From Coccinella septempunctata (lineage: Eukaryota; Arthropoda; Insecta; Coleoptera; Coccinellidae), in assembly GCF_907165205.1 (NCBI RefSeq), contig NC_058190.1:814001-878000 (forward strand): 64,000 nt of DNA. The letters run 5' to 3'. This document shows positions 47,599 to 59,294 of the stretch, piece by piece; the stretch's first letter is position 1, and each line of letters begins with the position of its first letter. The notes beneath the pieces are model-generated. The model made no database searches. It was not told where the DNA came from and saw only the letters and a program-made list of their open reading frames with translations. The position numbers and the translations under genes are program-made.

Positions 47599-49635
47599 AT
47601 TTGTGATTCTTCACTTATAAATGAATTTTCTTTATATGTAGGTCCAGGTTTTGTTATGAACTAGCAGCATATTCAGATAGATGACACTTGTGTTTCTTAA
47701 TTTTCAAATAAATCGACTCTATATGTTTTTCAAGGCTTTTTTTACAGCAGTGTCATATTCACATAAGTGACATTTATGTTCCTTCCAAATGAATCCACTC
47801 TATATGGACTTAAAGGCTTCTTTTTAAAGCAGTGGCATATTCACATATGTGACATTTGTGATTCTTCACCTATAAATGAATTTTCTTTATATGTAGGTCA
47901 AGGTTTTGTTTTGAACTAGCAGCATATTCACATAGATGACACTTGAGTTTCTTAATATTCAAATGAATCGACTTTATGTCTTACAAGGCTTCTTTTTACA
48001 GCAGTGCCATATTCGCATAAGTGACATTTATGTTCCTTAATTTCCAAATGAATCGACCCTATATGGACTTAAAGGCTTCTTTTTAAAGCAGTGTCATATT
48101 CACATATGTGACATTTGTGATTCTTCACTTATAAATGAATTTTCTTTGTATGTAGGTCAAGGTTTTGTTTTGAACTAGCAGCATATTCACATAGAGGACA
48201 CTTGTGTTTCTTAATTTTCAAATAAATCGACTCTATATGTTTTTCAAGGCTTTTTTTACAGCAGTGTCATATTCACATAAGTGACATTTATGTTCCTTAA
48301 TTTCCAAATGAATCCACTCTATATGGACTTAAAGGCTTCTTTTTAAAGCAGTGGCATATTCACATATGTGATTCTTCACCTATAAATGAATTTTCTTTAT
48401 ATGTAGGTCAAGGTTTTGTTTTGAACTAGCAGCATATTCACATAGATGACACTTGAGTTACTTAATATTCAAATGAATCGACTTTATGTCTTTCAAGGCT
48501 TCTTTTTACAGCAGTGGCATATTCACAAAAGTGACATTTATGTTCCTTAATTTCCAAATGAATCGACTCTATATGGACTTAAAGGCTTCTTTTTAAAGCA
48601 GTGTCATATTCACATATGTGACATTTGTGATTCTTCACTTATAAATGAATTTTCTTTATATGTAGGTTAAGGTTTTGTTTGAACTAGCAGCATATTCACA
48701 TAGAGGACACTTGTGTTTCTTAATTTTCAAATAAATCGACTCTATATGTTTTTCAAGGCTTTTTTTTACAGCAGTGTCATATTCACATAAGTGACATTTA
48801 TGTTCCTTAATTTCCAAATGAATCGACTCTATATGGACTTAAAGGCTTCTTTTTAAAGCAGTGGCATATTCACATATGTGATTCTTCACCTATAAATGAA
48901 TTTTCTTTATATGTAGGTCAAGGTTTTGTTTTGAACTAGCAGCATATTCACATAGATGACACTTGAGTTACTTAATATTCAAATGAATCGACATTATGTC
49001 TTTGAAGGCTTCTTTTTACAGCAGTGGCATATTCACAAAAGTGACATTTATGTTCCTTAATTTCCAAATGAATCCACTCTATATGGACTTAAAGGCTTCT
49101 TTTTACAGCAGTGGCATATTCACAAAAGTGACATTTATGTTCCTTAATTTCCAAATGAATCGACTCTATATGGACTTAAAGGCTTCTTTTTAAAGCAGTG
49201 GCATATTCACATATGTGACATTTGTGATTCTTCACCTATAAATGAATTTTCTCTATATGTAGGTCAAGGTTTTGTTTTGAACTAGCAGCATATTCACATA
49301 GATGACACTTGAGTTTCTTAATATTCAAATGAATCGACATTATGTCTTTGAAGGCTTCTTTTTACAGCAGTGGCATATTCACAAAAGTGACATTTATGTT
49401 CCTTAATTTCCAAATGAATCCACTCTATATGGACTTAAAGGCTTCTTTTTACAGCAGTGGCATATTCACAAAAGTGACATTTATGTTCCTTAATTTCCAA
49501 ATGAATCGACTCTATATGGACTTTTAAAGCAGTGTCATATTCACATATGTGACATTTGTGATTCTTCACTTATAAATGAATTTTCTTTATATGTAGGTTA
49601 AGGTTTTGTTTGAACTAGCAGCATATTCACATAGA
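47599..49635 (-). repeat. satellite-like array derived from zinc-finger modules (left part)
   Basis: About 24 modules of 80-87 bases, each still showing the antisense of CHLCEYA...H (TAGCAGCATATTCACATAGA, AAGTGACATTTATGTTCCTT). They are organised in higher-order units of about 255 bases, three modules each. Every unit carries the word CTTATAAATGAATTTTC or CCTATAAATGAATTTTC, the antisense of a finger end followed by TAA. Linker deletions break the frame in each unit. Not coding. Confidence 0.9.
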
Positions 49636-49727
49636 CGCATTCTCGAATGTGCATCTGTCGCGTTCGGTCGATAAACCTGCGATTCCGTTGTTTTTAAATA
49701 AACTTATATTGATCTCCTGAATTCATT

Positions 49728-51086
49728 ATGAATTCTTCAAGTGACGGAGAATTCACTGTGATGGAAATAGAAGAAAATGGTGAATGGAAAAAAATCCGAC
49801 AGAGAAAAAAGAGGATCAGAGATCCAACCTCTCCCACGCAACTTGGACCCAACAAAAAAGTACCTTCATGCGAAGAAGAAATTCCACAATCGATAATACG
49901 GTGCGACTATCGAACGCATCTGGACAACAGAAGAAATCAGATAACACAACAGGATATGCCAATGCGACAAAATATAAACACAAATAATCAACAAAGAATG
50001 ACTCACTCACGGAAAATTGACAAAAACTTCAACTCGCTTTCCACACGAATGAATGAAATTCGAAATGCTGAATACGAATTTCTTTTCTAACCTAACAGAC
50101 AGAATTCGAATGGCTGAAGAATGGAATAAAAAATTTCCGCAATCAACAGACATTATTCTGAGAACCAAACTGGGCTATCTGCTAAAATCAAATGGTAATA
50201 AAGAAAAACTCGAAGCTGCCCTAGAAGAAATGAAAATCGACAAGATTATAATTAAATATAACGAAACAAGACCATACGAAAGAACAAAGGAAAGAAAAGA
50301 ACCACAAAAAACTTTCTCAGTAGTTATAACTGCCGTAGAAAAATCTATTGATGAAAAAGACATAAGCCAACACCTAAACAATCTCAATCTAAAACACAGA
50401 TACTGTAAGAGAATAACATCAAGAGCAACAAATACACAAACAGGGCATATAAGAATAACAACTGGAGAGGAAGCAACATTTGAAAAACTGTTAAATGAGG
50501 GGATGTTTTATAAAAACAGACACTACCTTGTCTACCCTAGCAACCCACCTGAACCCACACCAATGCCGTGCAGCAGATGTTTATTGTTTGATCACACAAC
50601 CGAGAACTGCATAAGTCCTCTTGTGTGTACTAAATGTCAGGGCCCACACAGAGAATCTCAATGCAAAACAACCCTCCCCCCAAATGCAAGTCATGTGGCT
50701 CAGAAGATCACCAATCATGGTCCCCTAAGTGCCCAAAACACCCCAGAAAACCGTTAGAGGGAATACCTAACGTCTCAATCAAACCACTCAACAAAAGATC
50801 AGGAAACATAGAAGAACTAAACAAGAAACAGAGCAGAATTCACGGCACAATTACTATTCATGATGATATAGTTAATACATATATAAGGAAGCTAAACAAA
50901 CCTAAAAATACCAATAGGGAAGAACTAATCAACAAATTAAAAAGAAGATTCATCAACCAATATAAAATCGACACTGTCGCCGTTTTTTCAGGGAGTAGAG
51001 TGTATATTTTGATGTTTGACATGGAGAACCCAGAAGATCCGTCACCAACAGAGCCAACCCATAACAGCATTCAAATTCAATTCTGA
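49728..51086 (+). pseudogene. LINE ORF1 (zinc-knuckle nucleocapsid-like), two frameshifts
   Basis: ORF1 encodes the RNA-binding partner of LINE mobilisation. It starts MNSSSDGEFTVMEIEENGEW, changes frame near 50060-50090 (to FSNLTDRIRMAEEWNKKFPQ) and again near 50680 in a C/A run. Zinc knuckles: CSRCLLFDHTTENC (about 50569), CTKCQGPHRESQC (about 50626) and, in the third frame, CKSCGSEDHQSWSPKC (about 50694). The last frame runs to 51086 and overlaps ORF2 by 71 bases. Confidence 0.8.
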
Positions 51087-53775
51087 AGTGAAAATTCTTT
51101 ACAACAACATTAACAGCTATGTTCCGAAAAAACAAATTATAAATAACTTCATTGAAAATAATGACATCAAATGTGCTATGTTTGTGGAGGCAAAAATTGA
51201 AGAGGATGATAAAGTGACATACAGGGATTGGAAAACCATCAAAAAAATAGGAAACAAAACAATAAACAAAAGAGGAGGAAGTATTGTGCAAGGCCACCCA
51301 ACCATGAAAATAGGAAAGGAAAACCCACCAGTGCCGACGAAACATTGGAATGAATGTCTCCACTTCACTATACCATTCAAAAATGAGAAGCTGCATGTAT
51401 TTTTGGTGTACATACATCCACACTCCGCTATTGAAGAAACAATATTCACCAAGGCAGCACTATACAAATACGCTATAATCATAGGAGACTTCAACGTTAA
51501 CAGAAGTAAAAATAAACAGCTAAGCAAATTTTTGCAGAACGGGATATTCACTAAACACCTGACAAATCCAACATTTATTATGGGCAACAATCCAGACAGT
51601 ACTCCGGACCTAATATTATACACTTCTAACCTGAGAAGCAATGTCAAGAATGTTGAGCTTGTTCCAGACCTGGGATCCAACCACCTAGCAATGGTAATCA
51701 CCTTTGATATGTTGGAAATAACAGAAGATATACCCAAGAAAACAACATATAACTTTAGGCAATGTAATATGAAAGAAGTCAATCGAGAAATAATGAACTT
51801 CATAAAACAAAATGAGGGAAGAGAAATTAACGAAGACTACATCACAGAATTCAACAACTATTTATCAGACAACATAAGAAAACACACCCCCGTTGCTAGA
51901 CATAATCCATCTCTTCATGAACTCCCCCCCTATATCATAAAGCTCATCAAGACAAAAAGAAAAATGTACAGAGAATACCAGCAACAGCCAAATCCCGATT
52001 TCAAAAGAAACATAAATGAAATTAACAAGAGCATTCACAACATGATCAAGCAATACAGACAACATACATGGATAAGCGCGTGCAATGAAATAAATAAGAC
52101 ACAGGGACGAACATTCTATCAACATGTAAACAGGCTTTCCAAATACAAAACATACCATAGTATACCAACCTTAAATGAGGCAGGCAAAATATATGACACA
52201 GATAAAGAAAAAGCAGAAATATTCTCCAGGCATTTCAACAGCTCATTTCAATATGATAAAAACCTCAAGTTTGACAAACATCATGAAAAAGATATTAACG
52301 ACTGGTACAACAAATATTTCAATAATCCACAAACATCAACAAGAAATCAAAACATTAAAATTGAGGAGGAAGTCTACTATGACATTTTACATAAGAGCAA
52401 GAACAGTGCTCCAGGAGCTGACAATATTCCATGGAGCGTTCTGAAAATGCTACAAAAAGAAGTACATAACGAAATAATCAAAATATATGAACACTGCTTA
52501 AATACTGGATTATTCCCTAATATTTGGAAAGTAGGCACTATAATAACCATACCGAAACATAACACGGATCATCAAAAGGTACAAAACTATAGGCCAATAA
52601 CACTGCTCCCTGTGCTGGGTAAACTGCTGGAGAAGATCATAAAAAGTAGACTTGAGGAACAACTGGAAAATGTCATACCTAAACACCAATTTGGATTTCG
52701 GACCAAAAAATCAACTACTCTGCCAATTACCATATTTATATCTAACACACAAAATGCTCAACTAAATCGAAAGAAAACAGCTGCGATTTGCCTAGACATC
52801 AACAAAGCATTTGACAGCATTTGGCACAGAGGACTACTGTTTAAATTACACCAACTCAACACTCCTCACTATCTCATAAAAATAATCAAGGAATTCTTGG
52901 AAGGAAGAAAACTGACAGTGAAGATAAATGAGACGACCTCTTCCTGGTTCTCCCCAGAGCAGGGCACACCACAGGGTTCACCACTGTCCCCGTTCCTCTA
53001 TAACATATACTGCAGCGATATATATAATGCACCCAGCCAATCACAATACCTTCTACAGTATGCTGACGACACAATAGTTATTTCACACGAAAAAACAGAA
53101 CAAAAATGCCTGAAAGGCCTACAACTCTACACAAACAGTCTAGTTTCCTGGTTTCACAAATGGCGACTTCAACCTAATCCAAGCAAATCAAAACTGATAA
53201 TATTCAATCATAAGATACGTCCAAATTCACCAACAATCCAGATTGAAAACAACATCATATCACCATCTCCATCAATAAAATACCTGGGCATACAAGTAGA
53301 CAACAAGGCCAATATGAAATTGAATTCCAACATAGCCAAAAAGAACACAATAGCAAGAGCTAAACATTTCAGATGCCTCACATATAACGACCAAGGAATA
53401 AGTTTGGAAAACTCCATCAAAATCTACAAAACCATCTGTAGACCAATTTTAGAATATGGACATCCACTATATACAAACGTTGCGGACTCGGTAATGAGAA
53501 ATATAGAAGTAGGAGAAAGATCAGCACTAAGAATTATAACTCGACTGAGACACCCACTTAATAAACTCCACAACCCATCAAATGAGCTATTATATGAAAA
53601 AGCCAACATACAGCCAATCAAGGAGAGACTAGAGAAACTGAATAGAAGATTTGCACAAAGATTGAAAGAAATAGAGGATGTTGAAATCATGTTCCACAAG
53701 GACCCCCCGGTAACTAACCCACACAGAAAATTTCCAACTCGAAGTGTGATGGACAGACTATCTGAGCTGCAGTGA
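51016..53775 (+). CDS. LINE ORF2: endonuclease and reverse transcriptase, 919 residues
   Basis: Uninterrupted frame. N-terminal APE-type endonuclease: ILYNNINSYVPKK, MFVEAKIE, GDFNVNRSKN (about residues 157-166) and LGSNHLAMVI; the canonical SDH is SNH here, which could weaken cleavage. RT: NYRPITLLPVLGKLLEKIIK, HQFGFRTKKST, CLDINKAFDSIWHRG, GTPQGSPLSPFLYN and the catalytic YADD at residues 682-685, then the thumb region (KYLGIQVDNK, RPILEYGHPLY). No RNase H. The ORF2 start is uncertain because the first ATG lies inside the end of ORF1. Apart from the SNH change it looks intact, while ORF1 is broken. Confidence 0.9.
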   Translation: MTWRTQKIRHQQSQPITAFKFNSEVKILYNNINSYVPKKQIINNFIENNDIKCAMFVEAKIEEDDKVTYRDWKTIKKIGNKTINKRGGSIVQGHPTMKIGKENPPVPTKHWNECLHFTIPFKNEKLHVFLVYIHPHSAIEETIFTKAALYKYAIIIGDFNVNRSKNKQLSKFLQNGIFTKHLTNPTFIMGNNPDSTPDLILYTSNLRSNVKNVELVPDLGSNHLAMVITFDMLEITEDIPKKTTYNFRQCNMKEVNREIMNFIKQNEGREINEDYITEFNNYLSDNIRKHTPVARHNPSLHELPPYIIKLIKTKRKMYREYQQQPNPDFKRNINEINKSIHNMIKQYRQHTWISACNEINKTQGRTFYQHVNRLSKYKTYHSIPTLNEAGKIYDTDKEKAEIFSRHFNSSFQYDKNLKFDKHHEKDINDWYNKYFNNPQTSTRNQNIKIEEEVYYDILHKSKNSAPGADNIPWSVLKMLQKEVHNEIIKIYEHCLNTGLFPNIWKVGTIITIPKHNTDHQKVQNYRPITLLPVLGKLLEKIIKSRLEEQLENVIPKHQFGFRTKKSTTLPITIFISNTQNAQLNRKKTAAICLDINKAFDSIWHRGLLFKLHQLNTPHYLIKIIKEFLEGRKLTVKINETTSSWFSPEQGTPQGSPLSPFLYNIYCSDIYNAPSQSQYLLQYADDTIVISHEKTEQKCLKGLQLYTNSLVSWFHKWRLQPNPSKSKLIIFNHKIRPNSPTIQIENNIISPSPSIKYLGIQVDNKANMKLNSNIAKKNTIARAKHFRCLTYNDQGISLENSIKIYKTICRPILEYGHPLYTNVADSVMRNIEVGERSALRIITRLRHPLNKLHNPSNELLYEKANIQPIKERLEKLNRRFAQRLKEIEDVEIMFHKDPPVTNPHRKFPTRSVMDRLSELQ

Positions 53776-53883
53776 AGAAACTGAAATAGAATGAATTTTT
53801 TTTTTTTTTTTTTGTATTTTTGTAATTCACTAGGCTGAAGGACTTCGGTCGATGGCCAATAAAAAACAGTTATTATTATTATT

Positions 53884-54945
53884 ATTCACATAGAGGACAC
53901 TTGTGTTTCTTAATTTTCAAATAAATCGACTCTATATGTTTTTCAAGGCTTTTTTTTACAGCAGTGTCATATTCACATAAGTGACATTTATGTTCCTTAA
54001 TTTCCAAATGAATCGACTCTATATGGACTTAAAGGCTTCTTTTTAAAGCAGTGGCATATTCACATATGTGATTCTTCACCTATAAATGAATTTTCTTTAT
54101 ATGTAGGTCAAGGTTTTGTTTTGAACTAGCAGCATATTCACATAGATGACACTTGAGTTACTTAATATTCAAATGAATCGACTTTATGTCTTTCAAGGCT
54201 TCTTTTTACAGCAGTGGCATATTCACAAAAGTGACATCTATGTTCCTTAATTTCCAAATGAATCGACTCTATATGGACTTAAAGGCTTCTTTTTAAAGCA
54301 GTGGCATATTCACATATGTGACATTTGTGATTCTTCACCTATAAATGAATTTTCTTTATATGTAGGTCAAGGTTTTGTTTTGAACTAGCAGCATATTCAC
54401 ATAGATGACACTTGAGTTACTTAATATTCAAATGAATCGACTTTATGTCTTTCAAGGCTTCTTTTTACAGCAGTGGCATATTCACAAAAGTGACATCTAT
54501 GTTCCTTAATTTCCAAATGAATCGACTCTATATGGACTTAAAGGCTTCTTTTTAAAGCAGTGGCATATTCACATATGTGACATTTGTGATTCTTCACCTA
54601 TAAATGAATTTTCTTTATATGTAGGTCAAGGTTTTGTTTTGAACTAGCAGCATATTCACATATATGACACTTGTGTTTCTTAATATTCAAATGAATCGAC
54701 TCTATATGTCTTTTAAGGCTTCTTTTCACAGCAGTGGCATATTCACATATGTGACATTTGTGATTCTTCACTTATAAATGAATCCTCTTTATATGTAGGT
54801 CCAGGTTTTGTTTTGAACTAGCAGCATATTCACATAGATGACACTTGTGTTTCTTAATTTTCAAATAAATCGACTCTATATGTCTTTCAAGGCTTCTTTT
54901 TACAGCAGTGGCATATTCACATATGTGACATTTGTGATTATTCAC
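53884..54945 (-). repeat. satellite-like array derived from zinc-finger modules (right part)
   Basis: Continuation of the array at 47599-49635 after the LINE. The same 255-base higher-order unit appears (CTATAAATGAATTTTC words at about 54079, 54340 and 54600, then a divergent one at about 54772). It becomes gradually less degenerate toward 54946, where the coding exon ends with the same HL-TAA. Confidence 0.9.
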
Positions 54946-56068
54946 TTATAAATGAATTTTCTTTATATGTAGGTCAAGGTTTTGTTTTGAACTAGCAGCA
55001 TATTCACATAGATGACACTTGTGTTTCTTAATATTCAAATGAATCGACTCTATATGTCTTTTAAGGTTTCTTTTCACAGCAGAGACATATTCACATAAGT
55101 GACATTTATGTTTCTTAATTTCCAAATGAATCGACTCTATATGGACTTTGAGGCTTGTTTTTGCTGCAGTGACAAATTCACATAGGTGACATTTGTGTTC
55201 CTTAACTTTCAAATGAACCACCTTTATATGTCTACTAAGGTGACTTTTCCGAATTGCAGCATATTCACATATATGACATTTGTAATTGTTCACATTTAAA
55301 TGAACAGAATTTATATGTTCTTCAAGATCTTTTTTCGCATTAGAAGCATATTCACATAGGTGACACTTGTATTTCTTGTCTTTTAAATGAACAGAATTTA
55401 TATGTACTTCCAAGTTATTTTTTGTACTAGCAGCATATTCACATAAGTGACATTTGTATTTTTTGACATTTAAATGAACCGACTCTATATGCTTCGTGAG
55501 GTTACCTTTCTCATTAGCAGCATAACCACACAAGTGACATTTGTGTTTTTTTATATTTATATGAACAGAGTCGACATGCCTCTGAAGACTTTGTTTTACA
55601 CTCGCACTATACTCACACAAATGACACTTGTAATCCTTGATTTTGAAATGAACGGTTTTTACATGCATGTTAAGCCCTTCTTTTCTCTTTGCGGCATAGT
55701 CACACAAGTGACACTTATAACTCTTGATATTTGAATGAACATAATTAATATGGTCTTTTAGGTGTCCTTTTCTACTTGTGAAATAATCGCATAGATGGCA
55801 CTGGTGTTCTTTAATTTTCGAACGAGCCGATTCTACAAAGTTACACATCTGACATCCATTCTGCTCCAGATGGGCTGATTCAGAGTTATTCTTTGGTGAA
55901 TCTAAATCTGGAGGTATTTCTTCGGTAAAAGAGGCAGATGATAATGAATTTGCATCGAAGTTACTCACTTCGTTCTTGGCTACATATTCTTCTCTTTCAT
56001 AAACTCCTTTTTCATCTATGAATTGTTCGGAAATGTCGATAACTCCCAATTTCTCTTCAAACCCTACA
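54946..56068 (-). CDS. C2H2 zinc-finger protein, 10 fingers (5' exon not found)
   Basis: The last exon starts at 56068 behind a CTTTCAG acceptor and reads VGFEEKLGVIDISEQFIDEK, then an acidic/Ser-rich segment (about residues 25-70), then ten C-x2-C-x12-H-x4-H fingers, ending HIKKIHL-stop. It is 373 residues without the missing N-terminus. Fingers 1-4 are close to those of the gene at 30728-34269 (CHLCDYAAKRKEGLNMHVKT). Intron sequence upstream of the acceptor is shared with the two paralogs. No first exon was recognised to the right, where a Tc1 copy and a P-like fragment intervene, so expression is uncertain. Confidence 0.72.
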
Positions 56069-56311
56069 CTGAAAGAGTTTTTCCAATCAATTTAAATAAG
56101 TGAAATGAAAAAATAAAGAAGAATGTTGGGTATGCTGGATGTATAAACTAAACTAAGAATAAAAAAAGATGGATATAGGAATATCATGTCATTGAACAGA
56201 GTCAAGTGCCATCTTTTGGTTAGCCAGCCATAGTAGAATCAATGGATAAATAATAATATAAAGGCGAGAATAATTCCAGCCTTTACTACTTAGGCGTATT
56301 ATCTGTTAATA

Positions 56312-57162
56312 CACTGCGCAAAAAAATTAAAATCTCAATTTTAATGAAAGTTAACTCTACATTGACTTTATAACTTATTTTTTATGTTCTCTCGGGAAGG
56401 TTTTGAACGAAACAAGACACATTAAATGGAAGAAAAATTCAGGAATTCACTGAATCTCATGTGAAAGAAGAGAAATGAACAATTTTCAAAATACTGAAAT
56501 GGTGATAAGTGATTTAATACTTGGTATTTCCACCCCTTGCGTTAATTACAGCTCGGCAACGACGGTTCATACTCAAAATGAGTGATCTTAAAATTTTCTG
56601 ATCTAATCCTTGCCAGATTTCTCCGAGTTGGATTCCTAAGTCATTAAGAGTAGCTGGATGATTTTCTGAACTTCTCAGCCTTCTATTGAGGTTGTCCCAA
56701 ACCTGCTCAATCGGATTGAGATCTGGACTTCTTGCTGGCCATTCCATTCGAGAGACTTCAACCTCTTCAAGGTACTCCTGAACGAAGCGCGCACGATGGG
56801 GTCTGGCATTATTGTCCATAAAAATGAAATTTTCACCAATGTATGGGACAAATGGCACTACATGCTCTTCAAGAATGTTCCTTATATACTTATCAGCATT
56901 CATAGCTCCATTATCAACGACCACTAGGTCTGTGCGAGCAGTCAAAGATATTCCACCCCATACCATAATCGATCCTCCCCCTAGTATTCAGGAAATTGCA
57001 CTGAGCATATCTTTCATGTGGACGTCTGTATACAAGGGAACGTCGATCACAATGGTAGAGGCAGAATCTAGACTCATCTGTGAAGAGAACTCTTTCCCAA
57101 TCGGCCTCTTTGATGGGCTGGGGTAAGAGCTTTGCCTCTTGCCGCGACACGAGGCCTTAAAT
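56312..57162 (-). mobile_element. Tc1-like transposon copy 2, truncated
   Basis: The left terminal repeat ACACTGCGCAAAAAAATTAA is as in 25886-27399 but with about 12 terminal bases lost after it. Transposase parts: VLFTDESRFCLYHCDRRSLV, then a small deletion, MVWGGISLTARTDLVVVDNG, FIFMDNNARPHRA and SPDLNPIEQVWDNL. The second catalytic Asp lies in MDN, where copy 1 has MDD; the first D is kept and the next is Asn. The first third of the transposase and the right terminal repeat are missing. Confidence 0.88.
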
Positions 57163-57167
57163 GATTA

Positions 57168-57434
57168 AAAAACCATCCTTTTGTTTTGTCGCTCAGGATG
57201 TTTGTTTTCTGGTCTCAACAAGGTCAATATTGAAATTCAATACAAGGAATAGAATTCGAATTTCGCGCCCCTCAATTATAAAACAGAAAACTGTTATTAA
57301 ACAGTTTTTCCGTATTGACAATACGTTATCAGCGCCATCTCATTGTCAAATGTGTTTTCACTGGCCAAAATATAGTCGGTTTTTAGTACTAGAGATATGA
57401 GGGCGTTTCCTATCTTTCTACACTATAATCTTTG
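57168..57434 (+). mobile_element. right-end fragment of a P-like element
   Basis: Matches 44465-44731 almost base for base (TTTTGTTTTGTCGCTCAGGA..., GAGGGCGTTTCCTATCTTTC) and ends in CTATAATCTTTG, the P-like terminal repeat. It abuts the truncated Tc1 copy directly, which suggests a deletion joining the two. Confidence 0.85.
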
Positions 57435-58139
57435 AAGTTTATTTCTCACAGTAAAAGTTCGTCTTCTCCATCCATTCGAAGATTATAATTTTGAAAGTGA
57501 ACTGTTTCAAAAGTTTTTGATCCATGGGATCTCGAAGCTATAAGAATTCTCTACAGAATGATTCAAAGCATAGCTCAAAAATTGATAACAATAGTCAAAA
57601 AAAAGTTAATTTTTCTTTTTACAAAAATGCACCCTAATTTCACATTAATTTATCGTTTTGATTTTAATTGGCATACTTTTAATTAAAATTCAGGATTCCG
57701 ACATCCATGGAACCTGTAAACATTCCGGACCATTTCATTCCATTTTCAGTTCCAAAAAAGGATATAGCGCCGTTAAAAACACCTTGAATTGGGAGATAAC
57801 CCATTTTTTGTTCGCTAGTACCGATAAGCAGCACTCAAGTCATCTTCATAGACTCGTATTTAACCGATTTTCGGCACATGAGGGACATACCGTTTCCACC
57901 CCCCATTGGTGGGTACAGAAGTAGATCTACCCCCCCCGTTGGTCGATTCATTCTGATTAATTCTGTCTTGAGTATTCGAATCTGTAATTAGTGGTGATTC
58001 CGTAATTGGTGGCGTTTCAAATTCTGACATTCATTCTGAGAAGTTCTGAATTCTGTATAGGGTCTAGGCCGTTAACAACGATAGTGTCACACAAGATGGA
58101 CTAATATGGCCCGGCATGCTCCCTCCTGGTATTTTATAT
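57435..58139. other. no gene recognised
   Basis: No coding domain was seen. A weak tandem of CCCCCCATTGGTGG and CCCCCCGTTGGTCG near 57900-57945 is the only visible structure. Confidence 0.35.
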
Positions 58140-58410
58140 TCCATGGTTTCAAACCGTTATTCTACCTAGTTCTACTACGTCTGGGAGTACGCTTTCTGGC
58201 CGGCGTGCAAACCGGTTGGAAGCAGCAACCAGAGTGGCGAACAAATGTGTGTCCTTTTGGGTTTCTATTCGCTGGAAGTACGATTTATGGCTGGCGCGCA
58301 AACCCGTTGAAAGAGTAGAGAACCTATTCTCAACGCAGTTCTTTGTTTTCCGAACCTGCAATCCTGTAGTTTGGAAACCTTGCCCCGACTCCATTGTATT
58401 GCGCTTTTCA
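58140..58410 (-). repeat. inverted copy of the repeat at 41945-42300
   Basis: Carries GGCGTGCAAACCGGTTGGAA and GGCGCGCAAACCCGTTGAAA, the reverse complements of the two internal units of the first copy, with the outer sequences CCTGCAATCCTGTAGTTT and TTCTACCTAGTTCTAC also shared. Confidence 0.75.
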
Positions 58411-58488
58411 CTTGACTGATTCTACAGGATGGTCCAGATCGTAACCAAGAAATTTTAACCACGTATTCTACATCAAAAATAAGCCCTA

Positions 58489-59280
58489 AATCGAGTAATT
58501 GTAAGATAAAACTACACTTGAATGCTCATCTCAGATTTTATTAACAATTTTCTTTTGTTTGGAGCAGTAGGGGATAGAAAATTCATTGATACAAGCTGTT
58601 AATTTGAAAATTATAATTCAAGATTTCACGAGAATTTCATCAAAATGCGTGAGATATCATAATATTCTCACAAAGCATATTATATTTCCACTGTTCAGCA
58701 CTTGAGTAACTGAACACAATTGTTTATTTATTACCTTACTACCTTACTACCATTACTACCTAAAAATTAAATTTTCATGTGAGAAATTTTTTTTCACTGT
58801 CCTTACTTAACCTAACCTTAACATTATTCAGTTTTATTTTCGTTCAAACTTTTTTGGAAAATTATATCATACAAATTCAAAGTTTGCTGAGATTAATACT
58901 TATAACAGTAGATTGTTTCCCTAACTGCATTAAAAAAAAAAGTTGGCATTAAAATCTGAGGTAACCAATAATAAAGTATAGTTTTTCTACAAAATAACTA
59001 GATTTTCTCTTTATGTTCAAATTTGATGAGGCTACAATGATAACTGAAATATAATTTATATTTTAATATACTTATATAATTTATCGACAAACTTGAAATA
59101 AACTGCTCCACAACAGTTAGGGATATCGTTTTTAAAAGTATGTAACCTTCGAGAAAATCGCTGTAAAATCATTTAAAACTCAATGACAACTTGAATCGAT
59201 CCAATAAAAATCAGAATGAGACATTTCGTCAATCTGGTCGCCTTTTTTCTGAAGTTTGGTTCTTTGCATATGCTTCATGA
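58489..59280 (+). repeat. left arm of a 790-bp inverted repeat
   Basis: Reads in the opposite orientation to 63145-63905, with only scattered differences (GGAGCAGTAGGGGATAGAAA, CTGCTCCACAACAGTTAGGG shared). The best explanation is two head-to-head copies of one Tc1-like element, the left one lacking its transposase. Confidence 0.85.
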
Positions 59281-59294
59281 AAAAAATAAAACAC

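Larger units (their letters stand above)
49636..53883 (+). mobile_element. nearly full-length LINE (Jockey-like) with 11-bp target duplication
   Basis: Inserted in the zinc-finger satellite: ATTCACATAGA is present at 49625-49635 and again at 53884-53894. The 5' UTR begins CGCATTCTCGAATGTGCATC. ORF1 and ORF2 follow, and the 3' end is GGCCAATAAAAAACAG followed by (TTA)n. The RT lacks a following RNase H domain. The endonuclease, RT and zinc-knuckle ORF1 point to a Jockey-group LINE (inference). The truncated copy at 23480-24760 is the same family. Confidence 0.93.

Noticed and set aside
48996..49527. Plus-strand frames with repeated SLKASFYSSGIFTKVTFMFL
   Set aside because: They are the opposite strand of the degenerate zinc-finger modules; no start context or family.
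47599..49635. CRISPR-like or classical satellite array
   Set aside because: The units are recognisable C2H2 modules with 255-base higher-order periodicity, with no unique spacers; eukaryotic context.
51117..53699. Long minus-strand frames inside the LINE
   Set aside because: They lie antisense to ORF2 and share no known domain; A-rich coding on the plus strand makes such frames common.
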